64,000 nt of DNA from the NCBI GenBank assembly GCA_002837415.1, contig PJCV01000001.1, positions 372,001 through 436,000 on the forward strand, read 5' to 3'. Below, piece by piece: positions 18,347 to 26,715 of this stretch (position 1 is its first letter; each line of letters begins with the position of its first letter). The stretch comes from Actinomycetales bacterium SN12. Lineage in GTDB: Bacteria > Actinomycetota > Actinomycetes > Actinomycetales > Microbacteriaceae. The position numbers and the translations under genes are program-made. Under the pieces are notes generated by a model, which was given only the letters and a program-made list of their open reading frames with translations, was not told where the DNA came from and ran no database searches.

Positions 18347-18439
18347 ATGCCTCCCCTCACCTTCCTCTGCGTCGTCCCTGCGGCCGGATCGACCTGCGCG
18401 TCGCCGCTGATGGCAGCGATGCGAGGATGGCGGTCATGA
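18347..18439 (+). CDS. 30-residue leaderless upstream ORF coupled to the histidine kinase
   Basis: TACCGT (18335-18340) and six bases precede this ATG, the standard leaderless layout of the window. The frame encodes 30 residues beginning MPPLTFLCVVPAAG and ending MRGWRS, and its TGA overlaps the kinase ATG at 18436 (ATGA). It could be a translated leader that couples kinase translation to its own, or a small functional peptide with two cysteines. No homologue is known to me. It is placed in the kinase operon by position only. Confidence 0.45.
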   Translation: MPPLTFLCVVPAAGSTCASPLMAAMRGWRS

Positions 18440-19632
18440 GTCCCATCCGTCGCCCGTCGCGGCGAGCGGTCACGCGCTGGCTGGTCGGCACCGCGAGCGT
18501 CGCGCTCTACGCCGTGCTCGTGCCGATCCATGCGACGCTGTACGCGGTCGCCGTGCCGCTGGCCTTCCTCATCGGCGCCGGAGTATGCATCGCGCCGGCG
18601 CTGGCATTCCGGTGGCCGCGCACAGCCGTCGCCGTGTTCGCGATCGCCGCATGGACGCTGCCGCTCGCAGCTCTTGCGGATGACGGCCTCATCTGGCCGT
18701 GGCCGTGGTCGGTTCCGGCGATGCTCGCATTCGCCCTGTTCGTCCTGGTGGTCGCGATGCTGCGCGGCTGGCGCTTCGGACTCGCGGCGATGCTGCTCGT
18801 GTATCTCGGGTCGCTCGCTGTGCCCCTGGTGCGCCCCGGCGCGGCAGATCCCGCGGCCGTCGAAGTCGACCTCATCGTGGCCGGATCGATCGCCGCCGCC
18901 GCCCTTCTGATCGGGTCTCTTCTCGCCGCGCGCCGCCGGCTGAACACGGCGCTCACGCGTGAGCGCGAACACGCCGCGGTCGAGCAGTCCAGGCGCGAGC
19001 TCGCCGAGGAGCGCACCCGCATCGCCCGGGAGCTGCACGACGTGGTGGCGCACAGCATGTCGCTCATCCAGGTGCAGGCCTCCACCGCCCGCTACCGCGT
19101 GGACGGCCTGTCCGCGGGCGCGATCGAGGAGTTCGACTCGATCGGGTCATCGGCGCGCGCAGCGCTCGGCGAGATGAGGCGCATCCTCAGCATCCTGCGC
19201 ACCGACGACCACACGGCCGAGCTCGCACCGCAGCGCGGCATCGACGACATCCCGGCGCTCGCCGAGTCGACCCGCCGTGCCGGGGCTCGAGTCGACCTCG
19301 CATACGAGGTGGAGGGCGATGTGTCGTCCGCGGCGCAGATCGCGGCGTACCGCATCGTGCAGGAGTCGCTGAGCAACGCCCTGCGTCACGCTCCCGACTC
19401 CGCGATCTCGGTGTCCGTGACCACGGATGCCGAGAGCGTCGAGATCCTCGTGCGAAACGCGGCGCGCGAGGCATCCGGCGGCGGTGGCGCAGGTCACGGC
19501 ATCCGGGGCATGATCGAACGGGCCGAGCTGCTCGGCGGCGAGCTGACCGCGGGTGCGGACGACGACGGGTGGCGCGTCAGCGCCCGCATCCCCCGCCACT
19601 TCGACCCCGCACTCACAGAGGGAGCCCGATGA
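18436..19632 (+). CDS. sensor histidine kinase, NarL/DesK type
   Basis: A 398-residue membrane kinase. The first 150 residues hold several hydrophobic segments with no large extracellular domain, as in actinobacterial DesK-like sensors. The HisKA_3 motif RIARELHDVVAHSM has the phosphoacceptor H201, and the HATPase part has QESLSNALRHA and GHGIRGMIERA. It should autophosphorylate and pass phosphate to the next gene product. ATG 18436 is chosen for the ATGA overlap with the upstream small ORF and GAGG nine bases before it. ATG 18427 is an alternative. The signal sensed is unknown. Confidence 0.92.
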   Translation: MSPIRRPSRRAVTRWLVGTASVALYAVLVPIHATLYAVAVPLAFLIGAGVCIAPALAFRWPRTAVAVFAIAAWTLPLAALADDGLIWPWPWSVPAMLAFALFVLVVAMLRGWRFGLAAMLLVYLGSLAVPLVRPGAADPAAVEVDLIVAGSIAAAALLIGSLLAARRRLNTALTREREHAAVEQSRRELAEERTRIARELHDVVAHSMSLIQVQASTARYRVDGLSAGAIEEFDSIGSSARAALGEMRRILSILRTDDHTAELAPQRGIDDIPALAESTRRAGARVDLAYEVEGDVSSAAQIAAYRIVQESLSNALRHAPDSAISVSVTTDAESVEILVRNAAREASGGGGAGHGIRGMIERAELLGGELTAGADDDGWRVSARIPRHFDPALTEGAR

Positions 19633-20297
19633 CGATCGACGTCCTCATCGCCGACGATCAGGCCATGGTCCGCGCCGGCTTCGCCGCACTGCTCGACGCG
19701 CATGACGGCATCCGCGTCATCGGGCAGGCGGCCGACGGCGCCGAGGCGGTGCGGCTCTCGGCGCGGCTCGATCCGGATGTCATCCTGATGGACGTCCGGA
19801 TGCCCGAGTTGGACGGCATCGAGGCCACCCGGCGGATCCTCGGTCCTGCGTACCCCGCGGCGAAGGTGCCTCGGATCCTGATGCTCACCACCTTCGACAT
19901 CGACGACTACGTGTACGACGCGCTGGAAGCCGGAGCCAGCGGCTTCCTGCTCAAGGATGCCCTCGCGGACGAGCTCGTGAGCGCGGTACGCGTCGTCGCG
20001 CAGGGCGATGCCCTGCTGTCGCCGCGTGTCACCCGTCGGATGATCGAGCACTTCGCCGCTCGCCGCCCCCGGCCCCCGCATGCGCAGGCCGCTCTGCAGG
20101 AGCTGACGGAGCGCGAGCGCGACGTTCTCACCCTCATCGCCCGAGGGCGCTCGAACACCGAGATCGGCTCCGAGCTCTTCATCGCGGAGCAGACCGTCAA
20201 GACGCACGTCGGCAAGGTGTTCGCCAAGCTCGCGCTGCGCGACCGCGTGCACGCGGTGATCTTCGCGTACGACGCCGGTCTCGTCGAACCCGCCTGA
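19629..20297 (+). CDS. LuxR/NarL-type response regulator
   Basis: A 222-residue DNA-binding regulator. The receiver domain has the acidic pair in IADDQAMVRAGF, phosphoacceptor D55 in VILMDVRMPELDG and the conserved Lys in GFLLKDA. The C-terminal helix-turn-helix is LTERERDVLTLIARGRSNTEIGSELFIAEQTVKTHVGKVFAKL. Its ATG overlaps the kinase stop (ATGA). Candidate targets are the kinase promoter and the downstream acyltransferase, whose upstream regions share CCTCTnATACCGC. Confidence 0.94.
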   Translation: MTIDVLIADDQAMVRAGFAALLDAHDGIRVIGQAADGAEAVRLSARLDPDVILMDVRMPELDGIEATRRILGPAYPAAKVPRILMLTTFDIDDYVYDALEAGASGFLLKDALADELVSAVRVVAQGDALLSPRVTRRMIEHFAARRPRPPHAQAALQELTERERDVLTLIARGRSNTEIGSELFIAEQTVKTHVGKVFAKLALRDRVHAVIFAYDAGLVEPA

Positions 20298-20301
20298 GCG
20301 C

Positions 20302-20319
20302 CCTCTCATACCGCGGTAT
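20302..20319. promoter_or_regulatory. palindromic motif upstream of the acyltransferase
   Basis: It contains CCTCTCATACCGC, matching the kinase upstream region in all but one central base, and a perfect 12-bp palindrome ATACCGCGGTAT at 20308-20319. It lies 62-73 bases before the acyltransferase ATG (20381) and about 50 bases before TAGCGT (20368-20373). It is a candidate response-regulator site. Confidence 0.5.
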
Positions 20320-20380
20320 CGAGGCGGACGGCACCACGGCGGGATGAGCGCGCGGGTACCGCCTCCCTAGCGTGCGGAGC

Positions 20381-21682
20381 ATGACGCTCACCACTCCCCC
20401 TCCGGCTGCCACCTCCCACCGCGACCTCGCCATCGACCTCGTCCGCGCGCTCTGCATCGGCGCCGTCGTGGTCCTGCACTCGCTGATGGTGGGGGTGACG
20501 GTCACCTCCTCGGGTCCGGTCTTCGAGAACGCCGGCGACACCGGCACCTGGCTGGTGCCGGTCAGCTGGATGCTGCAGGTCATGCCCCTGTTCTTCGTGA
20601 TCGGCGGGTTCTCCGGTCTCACAGCGCTGCGCGCGGCTCGGCGGCGTGGAGCGGACACGAGCTCGTTCGTCGTCGACAGGATGCGGCGGCTGCTCATCCC
20701 CGCGGTCATCGCCGTGGCGGCGGCGGGCGCGCTCCTGTGGACGCTGCAGCGCGCCGATGTCGCGCCCGCGCTGGTCGAGATGGCGGGCTACCGCTACGGT
20801 CAGCCGCTGTGGTTCCTCGGCGTCTTCCTGCTGTGCCAGGCCCTGCTGCCGGCCATGGCCGCACTCCACGAGCGCGCGCCGCTCGGCACTCTCGCGACTC
20901 TGACCGCAGCCGCCGCGGCGGTGGACGTGATGCGTGCGGTCAGCGGCATCGATGGAATCGGCTTCCTGAACCTGGTGTTCGTGTGGTTCGCGATGCAGCA
21001 GCTCGGCTTCGTGCTCGCCGACGGCCGCATCGACGCCCTCGGTCGAGGGGTGCGCACCGGAGCGGCGGTCGCCGCGGCCGCGCTGCTCGCCTGCTCGTTC
21101 ACCGCGGGATGGTTCTCTCCGGATCTCATCGCCAACATCAACCCGCCCACCACCGCCCTGATCCTCGTGGGCGTGATCCAGACGCTCCTGTTCTCGCTGC
21201 TGCGACCGGCTCTGTCGCAGGTCGCAGCGCGACCCCTGGCCAGCGCTTTCACCCGATTCGTGTCCGCGCGCGCGATGACGATCTACCTGTGGCACATGCC
21301 CGTGCTGCTCGCGCTCGCCGGCCTGTGCGCCCTGATCGCCGGCGCGACCGGCATCGTGCTGCCCGCTCCCGACACCACCGGGTGGTGGCTCACGCGCCCT
21401 GTCTGGCTGATCTGCGCGCTGGGGATCACCGCTCTCATCGCCCTGCCCCTCGCCCGCATGGAGCGGGTGCGCCTGACGCGCTCGTCGGCGCCGGCGGCGG
21501 TCACGGCGGCGGGCGTGCTGCTGGCCGCCGCAGCGGTGGTCGCTCTGCTCGTCGTCGGGACGTCACCCGTCACGGCCGCCCTCGCGGTGGGTGTCTGGCT
21601 GGTCGCCCTCGCGCTGACGGCGGTGCCTGCGCCGGCACGTGCCGGCGTGAGCGCCCTCGAGTCTCGCCTAGCGAGGGCGTAG
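20381..21682 (+). CDS. acyltransferase family 3 membrane protein
   Basis: A 433-residue integral membrane protein of the acyltransferase 3 (OafA/WecH-like) type with about ten hydrophobic segments. Near the N-terminus RDLAIDLVRALCIGAVVVLHSL has the conserved Asp, Arg and His, and IYLWHMPVLL near residue 300 is typical. These enzymes acylate sugars or other surface molecules, and the target here is unknown. ATG 20381 follows TAGCGT by seven bases. The motif at 20302-20319 suggests control by the two-component system just upstream. Confidence 0.88.
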   Translation: MTLTTPPPAATSHRDLAIDLVRALCIGAVVVLHSLMVGVTVTSSGPVFENAGDTGTWLVPVSWMLQVMPLFFVIGGFSGLTALRAARRRGADTSSFVVDRMRRLLIPAVIAVAAAGALLWTLQRADVAPALVEMAGYRYGQPLWFLGVFLLCQALLPAMAALHERAPLGTLATLTAAAAAVDVMRAVSGIDGIGFLNLVFVWFAMQQLGFVLADGRIDALGRGVRTGAAVAAAALLACSFTAGWFSPDLIANINPPTTALILVGVIQTLLFSLLRPALSQVAARPLASAFTRFVSARAMTIYLWHMPVLLALAGLCALIAGATGIVLPAPDTTGWWLTRPVWLICALGITALIALPLARMERVRLTRSSAPAAVTAAGVLLAAAAVVALLVVGTSPVTAALAVGVWLVALALTAVPAPARAGVSALESRLARA

Positions 21683-21717
21683 AGCCGTCACCGCCCACGG
21701 CCGGAAGCGGCCGATGT

Positions 21718-21759
21718 GGCGAGAGGGATCGACCGCGTCAGCGGCCGATCCCTCTCGCC
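21718..21759. terminator. 14-bp stem terminator at the end of the biotin transporter operon
   Basis: GGCGAGAGGGATCG (21718-21731) pairs perfectly with 21746-21759, and the 14-base loop contains the bioN stop codon. It converges with the acyltransferase gene and probably stops both transcripts. No U tract follows. Confidence 0.8.
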
Positions 21760-22334
21760 GTGAGCGCGTCGCCGACGTCGTCGGCATGCTTCATCGCGAG
21801 TACGAGCAGCGGTACGGCCGCGCGCACGCCGAGCCGCACTCCCCTGGCTCGCTGCGCGTCACGCACCTGCTCGAGCAGGCCGGCGAGCACGGGCACCATG
21901 GTGATGGTCAGCGAGACGGCGAGGGCCGGGGTCTCCGGGTCGACACCGAACGCGCGCAGCGGCCGGAACAGCCGGCGCAGCACGTCGAGCAGGTCGCCGG
22001 TCCTCGTCGTCCTCGTCATGGCCTCCGCCAGCAGCAGCAGCGCCACCACGCGGCCGGTGTTCTGCACGGCCGCGGCGGGGCTGACGAAGACGACGAGCGC
22101 GCCGCCCAGCACGAGGATCAGCCAGCGCAGACGCCACCAGGCGAGGAGCAGGCCCCGCACCCCGGCGCCCGTGACGAGCAGCACGACCGAGGCGACGCCG
22201 AGCAGCACGAGCGTCCCTGCCGCGCCGGGACGCACGGTCGAGATCACCAGAGCGCTCAGCGCCAGGCCGAGCAGCTTCGCGCCCGCAGGAATCCGATGCA
22301 GGATGCTGTCGCCGGGCTGATACAGCGAGATCAT
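21738..22334 (-). CDS. bioN: energy-coupling factor transporter membrane protein (BioN/EcfT)
   Basis: A 198-residue membrane protein, the T component of an ECF importer, which couples ATPase motion to the substrate-binding S component. ISLYQPGDSILHRIPAGAKLLGL is the typical EcfT opening, several hydrophobic segments follow, and VRDAQRARGVRLG is the charged AxxRG coupling motif that docks on the ATPase. Its ATG overlaps the ATPase stop (ATGA). The order bioY-bioM-bioN marks a dedicated biotin transporter. The last codons form part of the terminator stem. Confidence 0.9.
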   Translation of the reverse strand: MISLYQPGDSILHRIPAGAKLLGLALSALVISTVRPGAAGTLVLLGVASVVLLVTGAGVRGLLLAWWRLRWLILVLGGALVVFVSPAAAVQNTGRVVALLLLAEAMTRTTRTGDLLDVLRRLFRPLRAFGVDPETPALAVSLTITMVPVLAGLLEQVRDAQRARGVRLGVRAAVPLLVLAMKHADDVGDALTARGIGR

Positions 22335-23011
22335 GCGCTGAGTCGGCGATACATCTCGATCACTCCGGGGGGCGCTCCGATCGCGACCAGCCGCCCGTCG
22401 TCGAAGAGCACCGCCTCGTCGCAGCGCGCTGCGAGATCGAGGTCATGTGTGACGATCACGGTGGGCACCGCGAGCCCCAGAAGCAGGTCCGCGATCCGGC
22501 GGGCGTTGCGCAGGTCGAGCAGGGTGGTCGGCTCATCGGCGACGACGAGCTGCGGGTCGGTGCACAGCACGGCCGCCAGCGCCAGCAGCTGCCGCTGGCC
22601 GCCCGACAGCTCGGAGACGGGCTGATCGCCTCGCCCCGCCAGCCCGTACTGCTCGAGGATCTGCTCGACGCGCGTCGCACGCATCGCTCGCGGCACGGAG
22701 CCGAGGGAGAGCGCCAGATCCTCGGCGGGCGTCGGCAGGAGGATCTGCGCCTCGGGGTTCGTGAACACGAATCCGACACGTGATCGCACCCGCATCCCTT
22801 CCGCGGCCGGGTCGAGCCCCAGCACGCGCACGCTGCCCGATGTGGGCTGACGCAGTCCGTTCATCATGCGAGCGAACGTCGACTTCCCCGAGCCGTTCGC
22901 GCCGATCACGGCGGTGCGCCTCGCGCTCAGCCGCGCCGTGACGCTGCGCAGGATGGGAACATCGTCGACCACGCAGGACACGTCGTCGAAGGCGATGTGC
23001 GCGTCGGTCAC
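22331..23011 (-). CDS. bioM: biotin ECF transporter ATPase (BioM)
   Basis: A 226-residue ABC ATPase, the single A component of the biotin importer. Walker A is GANGSGKST (about 38-46), the signature is ELSGGQRQLLALAAVL, Walker B is LVVADEPTTLLD, and the switch histidine is in VIVTHDLDLA. It starts at a GTG whose GTGA overlaps the bioY stop and ends in an ATGA overlap with bioN, so all three are coupled. One ATPase is expected to form a homodimer, as in other BioMNY systems. Confidence 0.93.
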   Translation of the reverse strand: MTDAHIAFDDVSCVVDDVPILRSVTARLSARRTAVIGANGSGKSTFARMMNGLRQPTSGSVRVLGLDPAAEGMRVRSRVGFVFTNPEAQILLPTPAEDLALSLGSVPRAMRATRVEQILEQYGLAGRGDQPVSELSGGQRQLLALAAVLCTDPQLVVADEPTTLLDLRNARRIADLLLGLAVPTVIVTHDLDLAARCDEAVLFDDGRLVAIGAPPGVIEMYRRLSA

Positions 23012-23616
23012 TGCGCGGCGACGGCGCCGGTGCCGGCAGCACCCGCGGCCGCGCGTGCGCCGACGGCCTTCGGGAACGCGCGGGGATATGCCCGGCGCAG
23101 GGCGACCGCGAGCACGGTCGCCAGCGTCGCCTTGATCAGGTCGCCGGGCAGGAAGGCGATGGTCGACAGCGCTGTCAGGTCGAGCGGCACCCCCGTGACC
23201 GCAGCCTGCACCGGGATCCCGAAGAGATAGACGACGAGGATGCCGCCGATGAGGGTCGCGGTCGCCGCACGCCACCACGTGAAGCGCCCGCTGTGCGCGA
23301 TCAGGCCGATCACGACGGCCCCTGCGACCCAGCCCAGCATGTATCCGGCGGTCGGCCCGACGAACGAGCCGAGGCCGCCGCGACCGCCGGCCAGCACGGG
23401 CAGTCCGATGGCCGCGAGTGCCAGCACGAGCAGGATCGAGAGCGGAGCACGGCGGGCGCCCAGCACGAGTCCGGCGAGCATCACTCCCAGTGTCTGACCC
23501 GTGATCGGAACCCCGCTCGGCAGCGGCACCATGACAGTGCCGAGCACGATCACAAGAGCCGCGAAGACGGCGATACGCGCGAGATCAGCGCTGAGGGGAC
23601 GGCGGTCGGGAGTCAT
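23008..23616 (-). CDS. bioY: biotin transporter BioY
   Basis: A 202-residue membrane S component that binds biotin. VPLPSGVPITGQTLGVMLAGLVLGARRA is the BioY signature region, and GGLGSFVGPTAGYMLGW is the second conserved block. About six hydrophobic segments are present. GGAGGACCG precedes the ATG at 23616. The upstream 140 bases hold possible -10 elements (TACTGT), but I found no clear BirA or BioQ operator. The organism probably takes up biotin from outside. Confidence 0.95.
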   Translation of the reverse strand: MTPDRRPLSADLARIAVFAALVIVLGTVMVPLPSGVPITGQTLGVMLAGLVLGARRAPLSILLVLALAAIGLPVLAGGRGGLGSFVGPTAGYMLGWVAGAVVIGLIAHSGRFTWWRAATATLIGGILVVYLFGIPVQAAVTGVPLDLTALSTIAFLPGDLIKATLATVLAVALRRAYPRAFPKAVGARAAAGAAGTGAVAAQ

Positions 23617-23757
23617 CGGTCCTCCGGGGTCGTGGGCTCTGTGCACCGAAACGGCGATCACGTTGTCGATTCCCACAGTATTGAGCCCATCGCCGTCGGC
23701 GCACCACGACACCTACAGTGTGGCCGGGCAGATCTTGTCCGTCACCCCCATCGCTCG

Positions 23758-25155
23758 TCAGCGGACCGGAGCACCCATCCTGAGCCCCGGCACCAGGGCC
23801 ACGACGGCGAGAACCGCCGCGAAGGCGTAGACGGTCGCGAAGCCGCTGCCCAGCAGCGGAAGGGCGGTGAAGCCCAGACCCGCCAAGGCCACCGCCACCG
23901 CAGAGCCCGTCGCGTCCGAGATCGACAGTGCCGACGAGTTGAAGCCCTCGTCGCGGGTCGTCGAGTAGGCGAGCGTGAGCACGGTCAGGCGCGGATAGAG
24001 CAGCCCCATTCCGGCGCCCGCCAGGCCCCACCCGACGACGACGATCCAGGGTGCACGCCAGGCGAGTGCCACGGCCAGCACACCGGCGAGTGCCGAGACG
24101 AGGAGCGTGAACGTGATCAGCATGATGCGGTGGCTGCCCAGGCGATCGCCCCACCGTCCCTGCACCGCCGATGCGCTCGACCAGCCGAGAGCCGCGAGGG
24201 TCAGCGCCAGGCCGGCGATCGACGGCGAGAAGCCGTGCTCGTCCATCAGCAGCTTCGGGATGTACGCCTCAGCGGCGAAGAAGGCGCCTGCGATGAGTCC
24301 GCGGGTCAGCACGACGCTCGGCAGGCCTGGCGCAGCACGCAGGGTGCGCACCGGCAGCAGCGGCAGCAGCGCGACGCCGATCACGATGATGCCGATCACA
24401 GCCAGCGGTCCACCGACGCGGAACGGCAGCTCGACGGTGAAGCCGACGCCCACCGCGCAGACGGCGACGACGACAGCCAGCAGCATGCGCGTCGCGAACG
24501 ACCCGCGTGCCGCGGTCGCGGGCTCGGCGGAGCGGGCATCCGGCTCGGCGTCACCCGCGTCCGCCTCCAGGGAGACTCCGCTCAGGCGCTGCGCGACGAG
24601 CACGAACGCGCCCGCGGTGAGCACGGCGACCCCGAGGAACGTCCAGCGCCAGTGCAGCAGCTCGGTCACGAGCCCCGCGAGGAACGGCCCGATCATCGAC
24701 GGGACGACCCAGGCTGCGGCGTAGGCGGCGAAGATGCGGCCGTGCAGCTGCGGCGGGTAGACGCGCGCGACCACGACGTACAGCGCGACGGTCTGGCCGC
24801 CCGCCCCGAGCCCCTGGATGAGCCGGCCGGCGAGGAAGGTGTACATGTCGGGGGCGACGCCGGAGACGACCAGTCCGACCAGGAAGAGCGCGACCGAGGT
24901 GTACAGCGCCGCCCGGGGTCCTGACCGGTCGCTCCACGTTCCGGCCGCCACCATGCCGATGACGCTCGTCGCGAGCGTTCCCGAGAACGCGACCGCGTAG
25001 AGCGCCTCGCCGTGCAGATCCGCGCTGACCACGGGCATCACCGTCGTGACGGCGAGTGCCTCGATCGCCGCGAGGAAGATGAGCACGACCGAGCCGATCG
25101 TGATCCCGAGGCGGGTGGCATCCCAGATCGTCGCGGCCGGAGCGCCGGCTCTCAC
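23758..25155 (-). CDS. MFS transporter (drug-export type)
   Basis: A 465-residue major facilitator with many hydrophobic segments. GTWSDRSGPRAALY is the loop 2-3 motif A (G-x3-D-R-x-G), and LAGRLIQGLGAGGQTVALYVVVARVYPP is the motif C-like region of drug/H+ antiporters. Export of a small molecule is likely, but the substrate is unknown. The GTG start overlaps the stop of a doubtful 41-codon ORF, and GAGG lies about 11 bases upstream. It lies downstream of the suf operon, after a strong hairpin, so it probably has its own or only read-through expression. Confidence 0.87.
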   Translation of the reverse strand: MRAGAPAATIWDATRLGITIGSVVLIFLAAIEALAVTTVMPVVSADLHGEALYAVAFSGTLATSVIGMVAAGTWSDRSGPRAALYTSVALFLVGLVVSGVAPDMYTFLAGRLIQGLGAGGQTVALYVVVARVYPPQLHGRIFAAYAAAWVVPSMIGPFLAGLVTELLHWRWTFLGVAVLTAGAFVLVAQRLSGVSLEADAGDAEPDARSAEPATAARGSFATRMLLAVVVAVCAVGVGFTVELPFRVGGPLAVIGIIVIGVALLPLLPVRTLRAAPGLPSVVLTRGLIAGAFFAAEAYIPKLLMDEHGFSPSIAGLALTLAALGWSSASAVQGRWGDRLGSHRIMLITFTLLVSALAGVLAVALAWRAPWIVVVGWGLAGAGMGLLYPRLTVLTLAYSTTRDEGFNSSALSISDATGSAVAVALAGLGFTALPLLGSGFATVYAFAAVLAVVALVPGLRMGAPVR

Positions 25156-25277
25156 GCCTCCGCCTCGTCCATCCGCACGACGAAGAGCGGGAGCACCCCT
25201 TCCGGGTGCTCCCGCTGCTTCTCGCTCGTGCGCTGCCGCAGCTCTGCCGGAGGAAGAGCGACGACGTGAGCCGTCAT
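25152..25277 (-). CDS. possible 41-residue ORF across the suf terminator
   Basis: The frame reads ATG (25277), 40 further codons and a TGA that overlaps the MFS GTG. It begins one base after the sufT stop. The product would start MTAHVVALPPAELRQR and end VVRMDEAEA. The tight spacing looks like coupling, but a perfect 12-bp terminator stem lies inside it, which argues that much of the reading frame is accidental. I keep it at low confidence. Confidence 0.3.
   Translation of the reverse strand: MTAHVVALPPAELRQRTSEKQREHPEGVLPLFVVRMDEAEA
25187..25215 (-). terminator. strong terminator after the suf operon
   Basis: GCGGGAGCACCC and GGGTGCTCCCGC make 12 perfect pairs around a five-base loop, followed on the minus strand by TCTTCGTCGT. 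The same TTCGTCGT tail follows the rpmE2 terminator. It lies 64 bases past the sufT stop. Confidence 0.85.
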
Positions 25278-25278
25278 G

Positions 25279-25608
25279 TCAGATCGCGAATCCGAGGGCG
25301 CGCATCATGTCGCGCCCGTCGTCGGTGATCCGCTCCGGACCCCACGGGGGCATCCACACCCAGTTGATGCGGAACTGGTCGACAACCGAGTCCAGCGCCT
25401 GGGCGGTCTGCTCCTCGAGCACGTCGGTGAGCGGGCATCCGGCGCTGGTCAGCGTCATGTGGATGACCAGGGCGTCGTTCTCGTCGTCCCAGGAGAGGTC
25501 GTAGATCAGGCCGAGGTCGACGACGTTGATCCCGAGCTCCGGGTCCATGACGTCCTTGAGAGCCTCGGTGACCTCGTCGTACTTCTCGGGAGTGAGCGTC
25601 GCGGTCAT
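25279..25608 (-). CDS. sufT: MIP18/DUF59 family Fe-S assembly protein (SufT-like)
   Basis: A 109-residue DUF59 protein. VMDPELGINVVDLGLIYDLSWD and the conserved cysteine in TLTSAGCPLTDVLEEQ are the family hallmarks, and VWMPPWGPERIT closes the domain. SufT proteins help Fe-S cluster maturation or transfer. It starts 10 bases after the sufC stop and is the last certain gene of the suf operon. Confidence 0.92.
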   Translation of the reverse strand: MTATLTPEKYDEVTEALKDVMDPELGINVVDLGLIYDLSWDDENDALVIHMTLTSAGCPLTDVLEEQTAQALDSVVDQFRINWVWMPPWGPERITDDGRDMMRALGFAI

Positions 25609-25617
25609 GCTCCCAGC

Positions 25618-26388
25618 CTACGCTTCGATCGGCTCGGCGGAGTCGAGGAAGCGGTCGTAGCCCTCCTCCTCGAGACGGTCGGCCAGCTCGGAACCGCCCT
25701 CCTCGACGATCCGGCCCTTGACGATCACGTGCACGAAATCGGGGCGGATGTAGCGCAGGATGCGGGTGTAGTGCGTGATCAGCAGCACACCGAGGTTGGT
25801 CGCCTCCTTGGCGCGGTTGACGCCCTCCGACACGATCTTCAGCGCGTCGACGTCCAGGCCCGAGTCGGTCTCGTCGAGCACCGCGAACTTGGGCTGGAGC
25901 ACCTCGAGCTGCATGATCTCGTGGCGCTTCTTCTCGCCGCCCGAGAAGCCCTCGTTGACGTTGCGCTGGGCGAACTTCGGGTCCATGCGGAGGTTCGACA
26001 TGGCCTCCTTGACGTCCTTCGTCCACTGACGGATCGAGGGCGCCTCGCCGTCGATCGCGGTCTTCGCGGTGCGCAGGAAGTTCGTCACCGTGACGCCGGG
26101 AATCTCCACCGGGTACTGCATGGCGAGGAACAGGCCCGCGCGAGCGCGCTCGTCGACGCTCATCTCGAGCACGTCCTCACCGTCGAAGGTGATGGTGCCC
26201 TGCGTGACGGTGTACTTGGGGTGCCCGGCGATCGTGTAGGCGAGGGTCGACTTGCCGGAGCCGTTCGGGCCCATGATGGCGTGCGTCTCACCGGTCTTGA
26301 TGGTGAGGTCGATCCCGTTGAGGATCGGCGTCACGCCCTGGTCGGTCTCGACCGTTACATGAAGGTCGCGGATCTCGAGAACAGACAT
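25618..26388 (-). CDS. sufC: Fe-S assembly ATPase SufC
   Basis: A 256-residue ABC ATPase of the SUF system. Walker A is GPNGSGKST, the signature is FSGGEKKRHEIMQLE, and Walker B is AVLDETDSGLDVDAL, all typical of SufC. It powers conformational change in the SufBC2D scaffold where clusters form. Its ATG directly abuts the stop of the Rieske ferredoxin gene. Confidence 0.97.
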   Translation of the reverse strand: MSVLEIRDLHVTVETDQGVTPILNGIDLTIKTGETHAIMGPNGSGKSTLAYTIAGHPKYTVTQGTITFDGEDVLEMSVDERARAGLFLAMQYPVEIPGVTVTNFLRTAKTAIDGEAPSIRQWTKDVKEAMSNLRMDPKFAQRNVNEGFSGGEKKRHEIMQLEVLQPKFAVLDETDSGLDVDALKIVSEGVNRAKEATNLGVLLITHYTRILRYIRPDFVHVIVKGRIVEEGGSELADRLEEEGYDRFLDSAEPIEA

Positions 26389-26715
26389 TCAGACTTCCTT
26401 AGTGACAGTGGGGTCGATGAGCACGTCGTCGCCGTCGATCTCGACGACGAACACCGGGACGGGCTCGTAAGCGGGGAGGTTGAGGGGGTGGCCGGTCTCC
26501 AGCGAGAACGCCGAGCCGTGGGCCCAGCACTCCAGCGTCTTGCCTTCCACGAAGCCCTCGGAGAGCGAGATGTCGCCGTGGGTGCAGCGATCGCCGATCG
26601 CGTGGATCTGGTCGTCGCTGTCCTTCACGATCGATATGGCGATGCCGTCGAGCTCGACGCGCAGCGGCGTGTCCTGCTCGAGCTCGCTGGCGCTGCAGGC
26701 GCGCTGTGCGCTCAC
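26389..26715 (-). CDS. Rieske-type ferredoxin within the suf operon
   Basis: A 108-residue Rieske [2Fe-2S] protein. The cluster ligands are in CTHGDISLSEGF and CWAHGSAFSLETG (C-x-H and C-x2-H boxes), as in the non-heme iron oxygenase ferredoxin subunits that sit in actinobacterial suf operons. It may carry electrons for cluster assembly or be a client. Its GTG overlaps the sufD stop (GTGA), and sufC follows with no gap. Confidence 0.93.
   Translation of the reverse strand: MSAQRACSASELEQDTPLRVELDGIAISIVKDSDDQIHAIGDRCTHGDISLSEGFVEGKTLECWAHGSAFSLETGHPLNLPAYEPVPVFVVEIDGDDVLIDPTVTKEV

Noticed and set aside
20372..20380. GTG at 20372 as start of the acyltransferase
   Set aside because: ATG 20381 fits the TAGCGT spacing, while the GTG would lie upstream of the expected transcription start.
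23617..23757. BirA/BioQ operator before bioY
   Set aside because: No clear inverted repeat is present in this gap, only possible -10 hexamers.
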